64,000 bases of DNA from CAYVTD01 sp964454445. GTDB lineage: Bacteria; Bacteroidota; Ignavibacteria; Kapaibacteriales; UBA2268. The notes beneath the pieces were generated by a model that saw only the letters and a program-made list of their open reading frames with translations, made no database searches and was not told where the DNA came from. Numbering within the stretch: position 1 is the stretch's first letter; every line of letters begins with the position of its first letter. The DNA is taken from contig CAYVTD010000006.1 of assembly GCA_964454445.1 (NCBI GenBank), forward strand, positions 1-64,000, given 5' to 3'. This document shows positions 40,743 through 50,013 of the stretch, one piece after another. Position numbers and translations under genes: made by a program.

Positions 40743-42149
40743 CTATTTCTTTTTGGATCTGAAGCCCTGAACATCAATGCCATATTTCCGAATTTTATTA
40801 TGCAAGGTTTCTCTGCTAATACCCAAATGGGCGGCAGATTTACTAACATTGCCCTTGTTTTGCTCGAGAATCAATTCGATATTGTTTTTATCAACTTCGG
40901 CAAGAAAATCCTTTTGCGATTTGGAGTTAGGAGTCGAAGCAAGAAAAGGTTTCTCATTTTTGCTGGCAGGATAACCCGAATCAATAGATTTTGCTTTGTG
41001 AATATCGGCAACTTCAACACTATTACTTTTCAAAGTAAGCAAGACACGCCTCATTACGCTGAGAAGTTCGCGAACATTGCCGTTCCATTTTTGCTCCTGA
41101 AGATACTCTATTGCAGTTGGAGAGAGGATTTTCTCTTCTTTATATTGGTGATTATGTTGCATTACAAAATGCTCGACTATCTCGGGAATGTCTTCGATTC
41201 TGTCCTCCAAGGTTGGAATGTGTATCTCACATTCCCGCAGCCGGTGGTAAAGCTGCTCGCGGAAGTTGCCCTCTTTAATGTTTGCCATTAAATCTTTATC
41301 TGTAGCAGAGACAAAGCGAAGGTCTATTTCTTCACTTTCGGTCGAGCCAACGCGCCGAATAGTCTTTTCTTCAATTGGATTGAGCAGGTTAGCTTGCAGA
41401 TTCAAAGGGAGATCGCCAATTTCATCGAGGAATAGTGTGCCTTTGTTTGCCTGATGGAATAAACCTTTTTTTGTTTCGTTTGCACCTGAAAAAGAGCCTT
41501 TTAAATGTCCAAAAAGCTCACTTTGAAACAAATCACGCTGAATATTTGGTATATCAACAATTACGAATGGCGATTTGCTGCGGGCACTAATTGAGTGGAT
41601 TGCCTGAGCTACCAATTTCTTGCCTGTGCCAGTATCTCCAGTTACTAAAATGTTCAAATCAGTTCTGCCATAACGAATTATGCTGTCTCCGACTTCGATT
41701 ATACTGTCGCTCGAGCCGTATAAGCCTTGAGAGCGAAGAAACATTCCGATTTCTTTGGCATCTCCTTTTAAATGAAATCTTTCGAGTGCAGTATGTATTA
41801 CATCTTTCAGTTTGCTTCTATTTAAAACATTTTTTTCGATGAAATTCACTGCACCGAGTTTTGTCGCACGCACAGCTGTTTCGATTGTTCCTTTTCCGCT
41901 TATCATTATAACAGGTAACTCAGGATAATAACGTTTGCAATGCTCTAAAATGTTTAATCCAGTTAGATTATCTGCAGGAGCAAACTCGATATCAAGTAAA
42001 GCAGCTGATAAATTCTTGTGATTCTTGTCAATGTATTGTATTGCAGCCGAAGGATTTTGCAAGCACTCTGTTTCGTAGCCAAATGAAGCAGTTAAACTAG
42101 CCAAAGTCTCGCAAAAATCCATATTATCATCAACAATTAAAATTTTCAT
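40743..42149 (-). CDS. NtrC-family sigma-54-dependent response regulator
   Basis: 468-aa activator. The receiver domain (1-125) has D53 in LLDIEFAPAD and K106 in IEKN. The AAA+ domain has Walker A GDTGTGKK (171-178), the sigma-54 contact loop as GSFSGA (218-223) instead of the canonical GAFTGA, Walker B TLFLDE (238-243) and FREQLYHRL near 296. The C-terminal Fis-type helix-turn-helix is at about 425-460: NKGNVSKSAAHLGISRETLH. It would remodel sigma-54 RNA polymerase when phosphorylated. No cognate kinase is next to it; it is flanked by a lipoprotein gene and a GT2 gene in the same direction. Confidence 0.9.
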   Translation of the reverse strand: MKILIVDDNMDFCETLASLTASFGYETECLQNPSAAIQYIDKNHKNLSAALLDIEFAPADNLTGLNILEHCKRYYPELPVIMISGKGTIETAVRATKLGAVNFIEKNVLNRSKLKDVIHTALERFHLKGDAKEIGMFLRSQGLYGSSDSIIEVGDSIIRYGRTDLNILVTGDTGTGKKLVAQAIHSISARSKSPFVIVDIPNIQRDLFQSELFGHLKGSFSGANETKKGLFHQANKGTLFLDEIGDLPLNLQANLLNPIEEKTIRRVGSTESEEIDLRFVSATDKDLMANIKEGNFREQLYHRLRECEIHIPTLEDRIEDIPEIVEHFVMQHNHQYKEEKILSPTAIEYLQEQKWNGNVRELLSVMRRVLLTLKSNSVEVADIHKAKSIDSGYPASKNEKPFLASTPNSKSQKDFLAEVDKNNIELILEQNKGNVSKSAAHLGISRETLHNKIRKYGIDVQGFRSKKK

Positions 42150-42158
42150 TTTTAACCC

Positions 42159-42641
42159 TTATCTAACAGGAATTTGTTCCATATACTTTTGCAAACTGTC
42201 GTAGATAAACTGGAAACTGCTATTCGTTTCTGTTATAAAAACTGGATTCCAGATGGCACGCATTGTTACAGAAGTAGTTTTATTTGAATATTCAATAAAC
42301 CTTGATGTATCTGCTGGCACATTAATAACCTGCACCTTGAGAAACATCTTTTCCAAATTATTTACAATATCACAATATTTCTCATTATCAAGTTTGCCAA
42401 TTTTTTGTAAATCAATATCTTTGTTCAACTTTCTTGTAATACTATATAATTCAGCATCATTCGTCAGTTCATAACCTTTCATAATAGCTTCTTTCGGATA
42501 ATACTCGCCCCAGGAAATTTTTAATTCTTTATTAATTTCCGATTGGCAGCCAGCTTTTTGGGATTTGCACCCGGGAATGAAACAAGCGAAAATAATAGCT
42601 GAAATAAAAATAATAAGACTTTTCATCAATAATGTAAACAT
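42159..42641 (-). CDS. Hypothetical lipoprotein
   Basis: 160-aa protein with a lipoprotein signal (MKSLIIFISAIIFACFIPGC; the lipobox is FIPGC). The start may be ATG 42641 or the ATG five codons later (42626). The mature part is mixed charge, with no recognised domain (KLNKDIDLQKIGKLDNEKYC; IEYSNKTTSVTMRAIWNPVF). It is nine bases ahead of the sigma-54 regulator and may be translated with it. Function unknown. Confidence 0.65.
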   Translation of the reverse strand: MFTLLMKSLIIFISAIIFACFIPGCKSQKAGCQSEINKELKISWGEYYPKEAIMKGYELTNDAELYSITRKLNKDIDLQKIGKLDNEKYCDIVNNLEKMFLKVQVINVPADTSRFIEYSNKTTSVTMRAIWNPVFITETNSSFQFIYDSLQKYMEQIPVR

Positions 42642-42711
42642 TTTTAATCAAAAAATAATCCAAAAAAAAGAATTAGCAATATAATAAATAATTGTAAAAA
42701 ATCCATAAAAA

Positions 42712-44175
42712 TTATAAATATCCCTTTTCCTTTTTATCAAGAAAAGCTTCAATACGTTTAAAACATTCGTCCCTGCCCAGAACCTCCATTGTTTCAAACA
42801 TTCCCGCCCCAGTGGATTTGCCGGTGATCATCAATCTAAGTGGATGAACTATCTCTTTGAATTTCAAACTATTTTCATCTGCATATTGTTTTGCAGCGTT
42901 ATGAGTGCTGTCGTGTGTAAAATCATGCACAGATTTTAATTTAGCTATTAAACCGGTAATTGTTTCTGGAGTATCATCTTTCCAATGTTTGTTCATATAT
43001 TCTAATTCATATTCAGCAGGAATACTAAACATATAAGGGTGATTTTCGAGGATGTCGCTAACAAAGGTAATTCTTTCGATGAAAAGCGAAACTGTTTTTT
43101 CGAGATATTCTTGAGGACGAGGACTGATTTGCATTTTCTCTAAAATATTTGCTAGTTGCACGGCAAGCTCCTGTATAGGCGTCTTCTTTAAATATTGGGC
43201 ATTCATCCAGTCGAGTTTTTGAGTATCGAAAACAGCTCCACCCTTGTTCACCTTTTCTAGATTAAAGCTTTCAACAAGTTGCTGGATATCGTAAATCTCT
43301 TCATTAGCGGAAGGATTCCACCCGAGTAAAGCCACAAAGTTAACAAAAGCATCCCGCAGATAGCCTTTTTCGCGAAAGTCTTCGACAGCAACGCTGCCTT
43401 GTCGCTTGCTCAGCTTTGATTTGTCTTTATTCAAAAGTAAAGGTAAATGGGCAAAAGCGGGAACTTGCCAGCTGAAAGCATTATAAAGTAAAATGTGCTT
43501 TGGCGTCGATGGCAACCATTCTTCGCCTCTTATAACGTGAGATATTTTCATTAAGTGATCGTCCACAACATTGGCAAGGTGATATGTCGGGAAACCGTCT
43601 GATTTCATTAAAACTTGATCATCTATATCGACACCTTTGACCTTGATTTCTCCGCGGATAATATCTTTGAAAACAATTATTTCTTCTGGATCAACTTTTA
43701 AACGGACAACCTTTGGAAAATCGGAATTAAGCAACTTATCGACTTCTTCTTTGCTCAATGTCAAACTGTTTCGCATTTTTTCACGGATGTATTTTGGGTC
43801 TTTCTTTTGTGCTTGCAGTTCGGCACGCATTATTTCGATTTCTTCGGGTGTGTCGAAAGCATAATAGGCAGTCTCGTTTTCAATGAGTTTTGCTGTATAT
43901 TCCTTATATATTTCAAGACGTTGCGATTGAATATAAGGACCATAAGGGCCACCTTGTTTTGGGCTTTCGTCGAAGTCAATGCCTGCCCATTGGAGCGATT
44001 GCATCAGATTCTCTTCAGCATTTTCCACATAGCGGCTGCGGTCGGTATCTTCTAGCCGCAAAATAATTTTACCGCCATTTTTACGGGCAAAAAGCCAATT
44101 ATACAAGCAGGTGCGAAGACCACCCACATGCAAAAAACCGGTAGGCGAAGGGGCAAACCTTACTCTTATTTCCAT
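42712..44175 (-). CDS. gltX: Glutamate-tRNA ligase
   Basis: Class I aminoacyl-tRNA synthetase charging tRNA-Glu (possibly also tRNA-Gln, if GatCAB is used). 487 aa, normal length. The Rossmann fold starts RVRFAPSPTGFLHVGGLRTC, with the HIGH-type motif HVGG near 16-19; the KMSKS-type loop is KLSKRQG near 254; the intermediate GEEWLPSTPKHILLY is typical. C-terminal anticodon-binding helices follow. It is monocistronic, with its own promoter region upstream at 44176-44432. Confidence 0.96.
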   Translation of the reverse strand: MEIRVRFAPSPTGFLHVGGLRTCLYNWLFARKNGGKIILRLEDTDRSRYVENAEENLMQSLQWAGIDFDESPKQGGPYGPYIQSQRLEIYKEYTAKLIENETAYYAFDTPEEIEIMRAELQAQKKDPKYIREKMRNSLTLSKEEVDKLLNSDFPKVVRLKVDPEEIIVFKDIIRGEIKVKGVDIDDQVLMKSDGFPTYHLANVVDDHLMKISHVIRGEEWLPSTPKHILLYNAFSWQVPAFAHLPLLLNKDKSKLSKRQGSVAVEDFREKGYLRDAFVNFVALLGWNPSANEEIYDIQQLVESFNLEKVNKGGAVFDTQKLDWMNAQYLKKTPIQELAVQLANILEKMQISPRPQEYLEKTVSLFIERITFVSDILENHPYMFSIPAEYELEYMNKHWKDDTPETITGLIAKLKSVHDFTHDSTHNAAKQYADENSLKFKEIVHPLRLMITGKSTGAGMFETMEVLGRDECFKRIEAFLDKKEKGYL

Positions 44176-44212
44176 TTCTTGTCCATTTATAATTTTTTCT
44201 TACAATAAATTA

Positions 44213-44220
44213 CAAATTTA
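44213..44220 (-). promoter_or_regulatory. Possible -7 element for gltX
   Basis: On the minus strand TAAATTTG matches TAnnTTTG, about 38 bases before the gltX start codon. No clear -33 TTTG at the expected distance, so the call is tentative. Confidence 0.3.
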
Positions 44221-44432
44221 CAATAATCAGGCGAAACTATCACTAATAAATACTGTTTTTTATAGTTACTCAAGAAATTTGGAAAGGTCATTAATGCTAT
44301 TAATCACAAATAAAAATGATGCAATAACGTTTATATTTTCTTTATATTTCGGTTAATAAAGAATAATGAAATTTTGGTATAAAAAATGATATTGCTTTAT
44401 TACAATGAAAGAGACTTGTTAATGTTATATAA

Positions 44433-44849
44433 ATGAAAAACCCAATAATAACAATAGGAAAACAGCTTGTTAGCGAGAAAGACTCGATTCAAGATATAAA
44501 ACCGATGATGAATGCTATACGCAATGCAATTGATATTAGCGATGAAAAGTTTTTTTTGATGATGGTAGCTGCTACCGAAGCAGTAAATAATGCCATAATA
44601 CACGGTAACAAGCTCGATAGAGATAAAAAAACAATAATAGATATCTCTGCTAGCAAAAACTTGGTTAAAATTGAAGTAAAAGACAACGGAACTGGCTTCA
44701 ATTGCAATTGCCTCGACGACCCGCGAAAACCCGAGAACTTGTTGAAAGAAGGTGGCAGGGGCGTATTTTTAATACGCCATATAGCCGACCGTGTCGAATT
44801 TCGTTGTTCAGCGTGTGGCTCTCGCGTGTTGATGGAATTTGACTTATAG
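44433..44849 (+). CDS. RsbW-like anti-sigma/Ser-Thr kinase
   Basis: 138-aa GHKL ATPase. The N-box reads VAATEAVNNAIIHGNKL (about 49-65), then VEVKDNG-like IEVKDNGTGFN near 90, and GGRGVFLIRHIADRVEF near 110. Such proteins phosphorylate anti-anti-sigma factors and bind sigma factors in partner-switching systems; here no sigma factor, RsbV or PP2C gene is adjacent. Its gene is divergent from gltX and 68 bases ahead of ispG. Confidence 0.85.
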   Translation: MKNPIITIGKQLVSEKDSIQDIKPMMNAIRNAIDISDEKFFLMMVAATEAVNNAIIHGNKLDRDKKTIIDISASKNLVKIEVKDNGTGFNCNCLDDPRKPENLLKEGGRGVFLIRHIADRVEFRCSACGSRVLMEFDL

Positions 44850-44917
44850 CTCCAGATAATGCCGAACTTTAGCTACTTATTTATTATTATAATTAGGAAA
44901 ATAATACTAATATAAAT

Positions 44918-46009
44918 ATGAACGACCAGAACCCATTTCCAATCAACTATCCCCGCCGCCATAGCCGTCCCGTTTTTGTCGGAGATATTCAAATCGGTGG
45001 AGATGCGCCAGTTAGCGTGCAAACCATGACAAAAACCAAAACTGCCGATGTCAAAGCGACACTCGAACAGATTGCCCGTTGCAAAGATGCAGGCGTTGAT
45101 ATTGTACGCATAACGGTTAATGACAAAGCTGCCGCCGAAGCGTTTGGGGAAATAGTGAAAAAAACTACCGTTCCAATAGTTGCCGACATCCATTTCAACC
45201 ATGTTTTTGCACTTATGGCAATCGAAGCAGGAGCGGCGAAGGTGCGCATTAATCCTGGAAATATTGGCAGTAAAGACAGAATAAAACAAGTCCTTGACAA
45301 AGCAAAAGAAAGGAATATCCCGATAAGAATAGGAGTAAATTCAGGCTCGCTCGAAAAGGATATTCTTGAAAAACATGGCTATCCTTCGGCAGAAGCACTT
45401 TTCGAAAGCGCGATGAGACATGCTAACATAGCACAGGAATTTGGTTTTGATGATATTATCATAGCTGTAAAATCAACTAGCGTCAAACTAATGATCCAAG
45501 CATATCGAATGATAGCTCAAAAAACCGATTTTCCACTTCATCTTGGCGTTACCGAGGCAGGAACATTTACTGCGGGAACAATCAAATCATCTGTGGGCAT
45601 CGGCACTCTACTCGCTGAAGGCATTGGCGATACAATCCGTGTCTCTCTAACCGACGAACCCGAGCAAGAGGTCGAAGTTGGAAGACAAATTTTACGTTCG
45701 CTCGGATTTGCACAAACTGGTATAGAAATCATTTCCTGCCCGACATGCGGACGGCTCGAAGTGGATTTAATAAGAATCGCCAAGGAACTCGAAGAAGCGC
45801 TCAAAGGAGTTAAGAAAAACATTCAAATATCTGTGTTAGGTTGTGCTGTCAATGGACCAGGCGAGGCAAAAGAAGCTGATATTGGAATAGCTGCCGGAAA
45901 AAACTCCGCCCTTTTGTTTAAAAAGGGCGTTGTTGTGAAAAAAATTAAAGAAAGCGAAATTGTTACTGAAATCTGCCGTGAAGTCGAGCTTTTCGATGAT
46001 GGCAAATGA
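44918..46009 (+). CDS. ispG: 4-hydroxy-3-methylbut-2-enyl diphosphate synthase IspG
   Basis: Iron-sulfur enzyme of the MEP isoprenoid pathway converting MEcPP to HMBPP. 363 aa, the shorter bacterial form. The TIM-barrel part starts YPRRHSRPVFVGDIQIGGDA; the cluster-binding domain carries SCPTCGRLEVDL (about 268-279) and LGCAVNGPGEAKEADIGIA near 307, giving the three Cys ligands. A 9-bp hairpin lies within the last part of the gene. Presence implies isoprenoid synthesis by the MEP route. Confidence 0.96.
   Translation: MNDQNPFPINYPRRHSRPVFVGDIQIGGDAPVSVQTMTKTKTADVKATLEQIARCKDAGVDIVRITVNDKAAAEAFGEIVKKTTVPIVADIHFNHVFALMAIEAGAAKVRINPGNIGSKDRIKQVLDKAKERNIPIRIGVNSGSLEKDILEKHGYPSAEALFESAMRHANIAQEFGFDDIIIAVKSTSVKLMIQAYRMIAQKTDFPLHLGVTEAGTFTAGTIKSSVGIGTLLAEGIGDTIRVSLTDEPEQEVEVGRQILRSLGFAQTGIEIISCPTCGRLEVDLIRIAKELEEALKGVKKNIQISVLGCAVNGPGEAKEADIGIAAGKNSALLFKKGVVVKKIKESEIVTEICREVELFDDGK
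45907..45929. repeat. Perfect 9-bp hairpin inside ispG
   Basis: CGCCCTTTT and AAAAGGGCG pair perfectly around a five-base loop (GTTTA). It lies about 80 bases before the ispG stop and is translated in frame as ALLFKKG, so it may be a chance of codon choice or a transcript-stability element. Confidence 0.7.
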
Positions 46010-46019
46010 GTTTTTTTAA

Positions 46020-46790
46020 CTATAATCCAATGAGCTTTGCCTCAAGATTGAAGTAATTTTCCAATTCATCTTGAAAATGATAAGTCAATCGCTTTGTTAA
46101 TCTCAAGACTTCATCGTCGATTTGTATCAATTTTTGTGCTTCTTCGATACATGCATCGTGAAATTCATCTTCTGGAAAAATCATATCGACCAAACCGAGG
46201 TTTAATGCCTCATTCTTTTTAATATCTGCGCAATTGATTAAAATTTTCATTGCTTTGGATTCATTCAAGAATTTTCCCAAGAAAAATGGCAAAGCACCAA
46301 TAGGATGCACCCCATATTTAATATGTGCAAGTGAGAAAACGAGGGAATCGGAAACAAAACGAAAATCTGAAGATAAACAAGCTCCAAAATATGGAGTTAC
46401 AACGCGCCCTTGAAGACAAAAAAACACTAATTTTCTGAGATTGATTATCTTTCGAATAAAGTTGTTCAACGAATTTATTTGCCTTGCCCGGATAATGCGT
46501 TTTTCTCCTAATAAAGTTCTATTAATGTCTTTATTGTTTTTATCTCCGATTAACTCTTTAAGAAACGCTTCATAAGATTCGTCAGCAAATGCATCTTTTG
46601 TATTGAAAACCAGAATTCCTTTGATGATCGGGTCTTGTTCGAGCCAATCAAATATATCAAGAATCTTCCCTGTTGTTTCCAAATTGGCGAGTCCGGCGAA
46701 GGCGGCTTTTTTGAAAGTTATTAAGCCGAGATTGCCATCTACGCGAAAATGAAGTTCATCGTTTTCAAATTTAAAATCGATATCTGACAT
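46020..46790 (-). CDS. Enoyl-CoA hydratase/isomerase family protein
   Basis: 256-aa crotonase-fold protein. It shows a weak crotonase core: KGILVFNTKDAFADESYEAF near 60, LVFFCLQGRVVTPYFGACLS near 115 and KYGVHPIGALPFFLGKFLNE near 155, ending KLIQIDDEVLRLTKRLTYHF. The usual catalytic Glu positions cannot be assigned with certainty, so the reaction is uncertain. It is the last gene on the minus strand after the RND transporter, 52 bases downstream, and could be an accessory of efflux or an unrelated lipid enzyme. Confidence 0.65.
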   Translation of the reverse strand: MSDIDFKFENDELHFRVDGNLGLITFKKAAFAGLANLETTGKILDIFDWLEQDPIIKGILVFNTKDAFADESYEAFLKELIGDKNNKDINRTLLGEKRIIRARQINSLNNFIRKIINLRKLVFFCLQGRVVTPYFGACLSSDFRFVSDSLVFSLAHIKYGVHPIGALPFFLGKFLNESKAMKILINCADIKKNEALNLGLVDMIFPEDEFHDACIEEAQKLIQIDDEVLRLTKRLTYHFQDELENYFNLEAKLIGL

Positions 46791-46842
46791 TGCTTACCTC
46801 CATTTAATTAATATTAAAATATCAAACAAATCAGAATCAAAC

Positions 46843-49800
46843 TTATTGCACTGACAGTGTGCTTTGCGATTTCTTTTTTACTTTTGATGTAATATAATAA
46901 AAAGCAGGCACAACGAAAAATGTAAGCATCGTTGAAGCAACCAAGCCCCCAATCGACACTACACCAAGCGGTGTCCGGAATTCCTTGCCTGCGTCGCCTA
47001 TGCCCAAAGCAAGTGGCAACATACCAATAATAATAGCAATAGTCGATGATGTTATGGCTGTTAACTTAGTCGGTCCTGCCTGTAAAAGTGCATCTTTTGG
47101 CGTCATATTTTCTTCTCTTACCATTTGATTGGCATAATCCAAAATGAGAATGGCATTATTGACAACTATACCAATTAGCATAATGATTCCCATCATAGAA
47201 GAAATATTAAACTGAGTGTCGCTGAAATACATAAACAAAAATACTCCAATCAATGCAAGCGGCAATGTAGAAAGGATTACAACAGGTTGCCAGAAATTTT
47301 CCAAGATAGCAGCAAGCAGCAAATAAGTAAGAATTACTGCCAGAGCAAAAGCGAATAACATATCATTCATCAACTCTTGTTGCATTTCTGAGGAACAACT
47401 CCACTTCAACCGATAGCCCGGAGGCAATTCTGACCTTAATTCATCAATTTTTTTATCTACATTCTGAATTAGATCCCCGAGAGGCTTATCGGGAGCGTTA
47501 TCCCCAGAAAACATTATTGCCTTAAATTTTTCCTTATGCAGGATTTTTGTATATCCCATAGTAAACTTTATATCGGCAAGCTCGGAAAGCCGGTATGTCG
47601 AGCCCATTGGCGAAACAATTGGAATGTTGCCAACGTCTTCAGGGCTAAGCACATTCGATTCTTCGAGCATTAGCATAATATCGTATTCTTCGCCGAGCTC
47701 GCGATAAACGCTTGATTTTATCCCTTCCACGGAGGTCCGAAGAGTAAGGGCTAGATCCATTGCAGTAAGTCCTGTTTGAGCCAGCATATCGCGTTTTGGT
47801 TCGAGAGTGATTTCAGGCTTGCCCGAGCGTGAGCTATTGTCGAAATTAACCAATCCTGGTGTGTCTTTTATTTTTTTTATTATTTTTTCTTTTATCTTTT
47901 CCATTTTGTCTAAGTCTTGTCCCATAAGATAAAATGTAACTGGATCTTCTCCACTTCCTATACCTTCGAGAACATTAACCTTTATTTTCGCGTTAGGTAT
48001 GCCGGAAAGCTCGTTTATCAACATAGAATTAAAATCAACTATACCTATGTTTCTGTCATTTGCATCGCAAAGATATACCTCCATTCTTGACATATTGGTT
48101 CCAATATTGATTTCATCAGTTTTTCCAACTTTAATTACTGTCTGTTCGACTTCTTTGTGATTTGTTACAATTTTGCGAATCTCATCTAAAACATCTGAAG
48201 TTGCATCGAGGTTGTAGCCTTCGGGCAGTTCCACGTCAACTTTTATTCTGCCATCATCGACAACAGGAATGAAACCGGATCCAATATGAGAACCGAAAAT
48301 CCCGGCAGTAAGAACTAAAAGTGCAAAACCACTAATAACAATAATAGTCGATACCAATTTATTATATAATACTAATCTTAAGATATAGCGGTAAACATCT
48401 TCCATCCATCTAAGAATACTTTCAATAAATTTGCCTATATCCTTTGTTTTAAGTTGATCTGGCAATATCAAAGAAGCAAGCATTGGGGTAAGAGTAAAGG
48501 ACATTAGCAGAGAAAGCATAGTGGAGAAAGTAGCGGCAAGTGCTAGTTCCTTGAGGAATTCTCCGGCTATCGACTCGATATTTGCCAATGGCACGAAAAC
48601 CACAACATTTGTCAGAGTGGCAGCAATAACGGCAACTGTTACTTCAGAAGTGCCTCGATAGGCGGCTTCCTTTCTCATTTTTCCTAGTTGCTTGTGCCTG
48701 AATATGTTTTCCAATACAACGACTGAGTTGGACACAAGCACACCAACAGAAAGCGAGATACCCATCAGGGACATCATATTTATTGTCATATTGAACATGC
48801 TAAAAAGCAGGAAGGTAGCTATTATCGAAGTTGGCATCGAAAGCGCCACTATAATAGTCGAGCGTATATCGTGTAAAAAAATCAATAACACTATGGAAGT
48901 AAACAAAACACCGAGCAGAATATTGCTTATTGTGTCATCGACAGTGCTGCGAGTAAAGATGGAAACATCATTTACAATTTTTAATTCTGTTGAAGGAGGC
49001 AACACTGATTTTATTTCGGATAATTGTTTATAAATCTCATTAGCTACTTGAATAGCATTACCATCTGGGCTTTTTATAAGCGAAATGCGGACAACATCGT
49101 CGTATTTTTGTTTTGTTTTATTATCGAAATAAAATGCTTTTTCTCGAACTTTAATGCCTGAGTCTTCAACACGAGCGAGCTGTGAAATCTTTTTTCTGCC
49201 GAAAGGAGTCATGATTTCTGTATTCCGAATAGTTTCCAAATCGTTGAAAGTGCCTTTCAAGCGGACAGTATATTCTTGATTATCAATCTTAAAATAACCG
49301 CCAGGGAGGTCGAAGTTCTGAGCAGCGAACAACTGCAAAAGCATCGGCAGCGAAAGAGAGTTCTCATAAACAGTTTTTTTATCAAAAATAACGTGGATTT
49401 CCCGCTTTTGCCCGCCGGAGATATTAACTTGGGCAACGCCTTGAATTTGTGAGAACCTGTCTTTGAGCTGCTTATCGGCAATTTCGTATAGATCACGCGA
49501 ATCGAGACCTTTGCCGCTTAGCACTAAATCGACTATTGGAAATGCCAGCATATCAATTTTTTGTACCACGGGTAGCTCTGCATCGTCGGGTAGTTCATTA
49601 CGAACGGCATCTACTTTTGCTTTTACTTCTTGATAGGCAACATCAACATCTTTACCGAGGCGAAACTCAATAATCAATATAGAAGCACCATCTAATGAAA
49701 AAGAAGTTAAGTTCTTAATACCGCTAACTGTAGCTACAGCGTCTTCAATTTTTTTTGAGACTTGGGTTTCAATTTCTTTTGGACCGGCTCCTGGATAGAT

Positions 49801-49947
49801 TGTTACAATAGAAGTGAAAGGTATTTCAATCTCAGGCATCATATTAAGCGTCAATTTCGTATAACTAATAGCACCGAAAATAAGTAGTGCCAAAACTAAA
49901 ACAGTGGTCATTACGGGCCTGTCGATTGACATTTTTGCTAAAAACAT
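46843..49947 (-). CDS. RND efflux transporter (AcrB/MexB-like), TM4 Asp pair missing
   Basis: Inner-membrane proton-coupled pump of the tripartite efflux type. 1034 aa, start MFLAKMSIDRPVMTTVLVLA with the typical TM1, large periplasmic loops and twelve helices, the end matching the HAE family. In TM4, where AcrB has the proton-relay Asp407-Asp408, the sequence reads LSVGVLVSNSVVVLEN with Ser406-Asn407. So the usual carboxylates are absent. Gene order tetR-tolC-hlyD-RND matches a drug or metabolite efflux operon. Substrate unknown. Confidence 0.92.
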   Translation of the reverse strand: MFLAKMSIDRPVMTTVLVLALLIFGAISYTKLTLNMMPEIEIPFTSIVTIYPGAGPKEIETQVSKKIEDAVATVSGIKNLTSFSLDGASILIIEFRLGKDVDVAYQEVKAKVDAVRNELPDDAELPVVQKIDMLAFPIVDLVLSGKGLDSRDLYEIADKQLKDRFSQIQGVAQVNISGGQKREIHVIFDKKTVYENSLSLPMLLQLFAAQNFDLPGGYFKIDNQEYTVRLKGTFNDLETIRNTEIMTPFGRKKISQLARVEDSGIKVREKAFYFDNKTKQKYDDVVRISLIKSPDGNAIQVANEIYKQLSEIKSVLPPSTELKIVNDVSIFTRSTVDDTISNILLGVLFTSIVLLIFLHDIRSTIIVALSMPTSIIATFLLFSMFNMTINMMSLMGISLSVGVLVSNSVVVLENIFRHKQLGKMRKEAAYRGTSEVTVAVIAATLTNVVVFVPLANIESIAGEFLKELALAATFSTMLSLLMSFTLTPMLASLILPDQLKTKDIGKFIESILRWMEDVYRYILRLVLYNKLVSTIIVISGFALLVLTAGIFGSHIGSGFIPVVDDGRIKVDVELPEGYNLDATSDVLDEIRKIVTNHKEVEQTVIKVGKTDEINIGTNMSRMEVYLCDANDRNIGIVDFNSMLINELSGIPNAKIKVNVLEGIGSGEDPVTFYLMGQDLDKMEKIKEKIIKKIKDTPGLVNFDNSSRSGKPEITLEPKRDMLAQTGLTAMDLALTLRTSVEGIKSSVYRELGEEYDIMLMLEESNVLSPEDVGNIPIVSPMGSTYRLSELADIKFTMGYTKILHKEKFKAIMFSGDNAPDKPLGDLIQNVDKKIDELRSELPPGYRLKWSCSSEMQQELMNDMLFAFALAVILTYLLLAAILENFWQPVVILSTLPLALIGVFLFMYFSDTQFNISSMMGIIMLIGIVVNNAILILDYANQMVREENMTPKDALLQAGPTKLTAITSSTIAIIIGMLPLALGIGDAGKEFRTPLGVVSIGGLVASTMLTFFVVPAFYYITSKVKKKSQSTLSVQ

Positions 49948-50013
49948 ATTCTTTTCCTTTTTATTTGCATTTTATAACTTAGGCAGAGTGATTGAAATTA
50001 CATAAAGCCTGTT

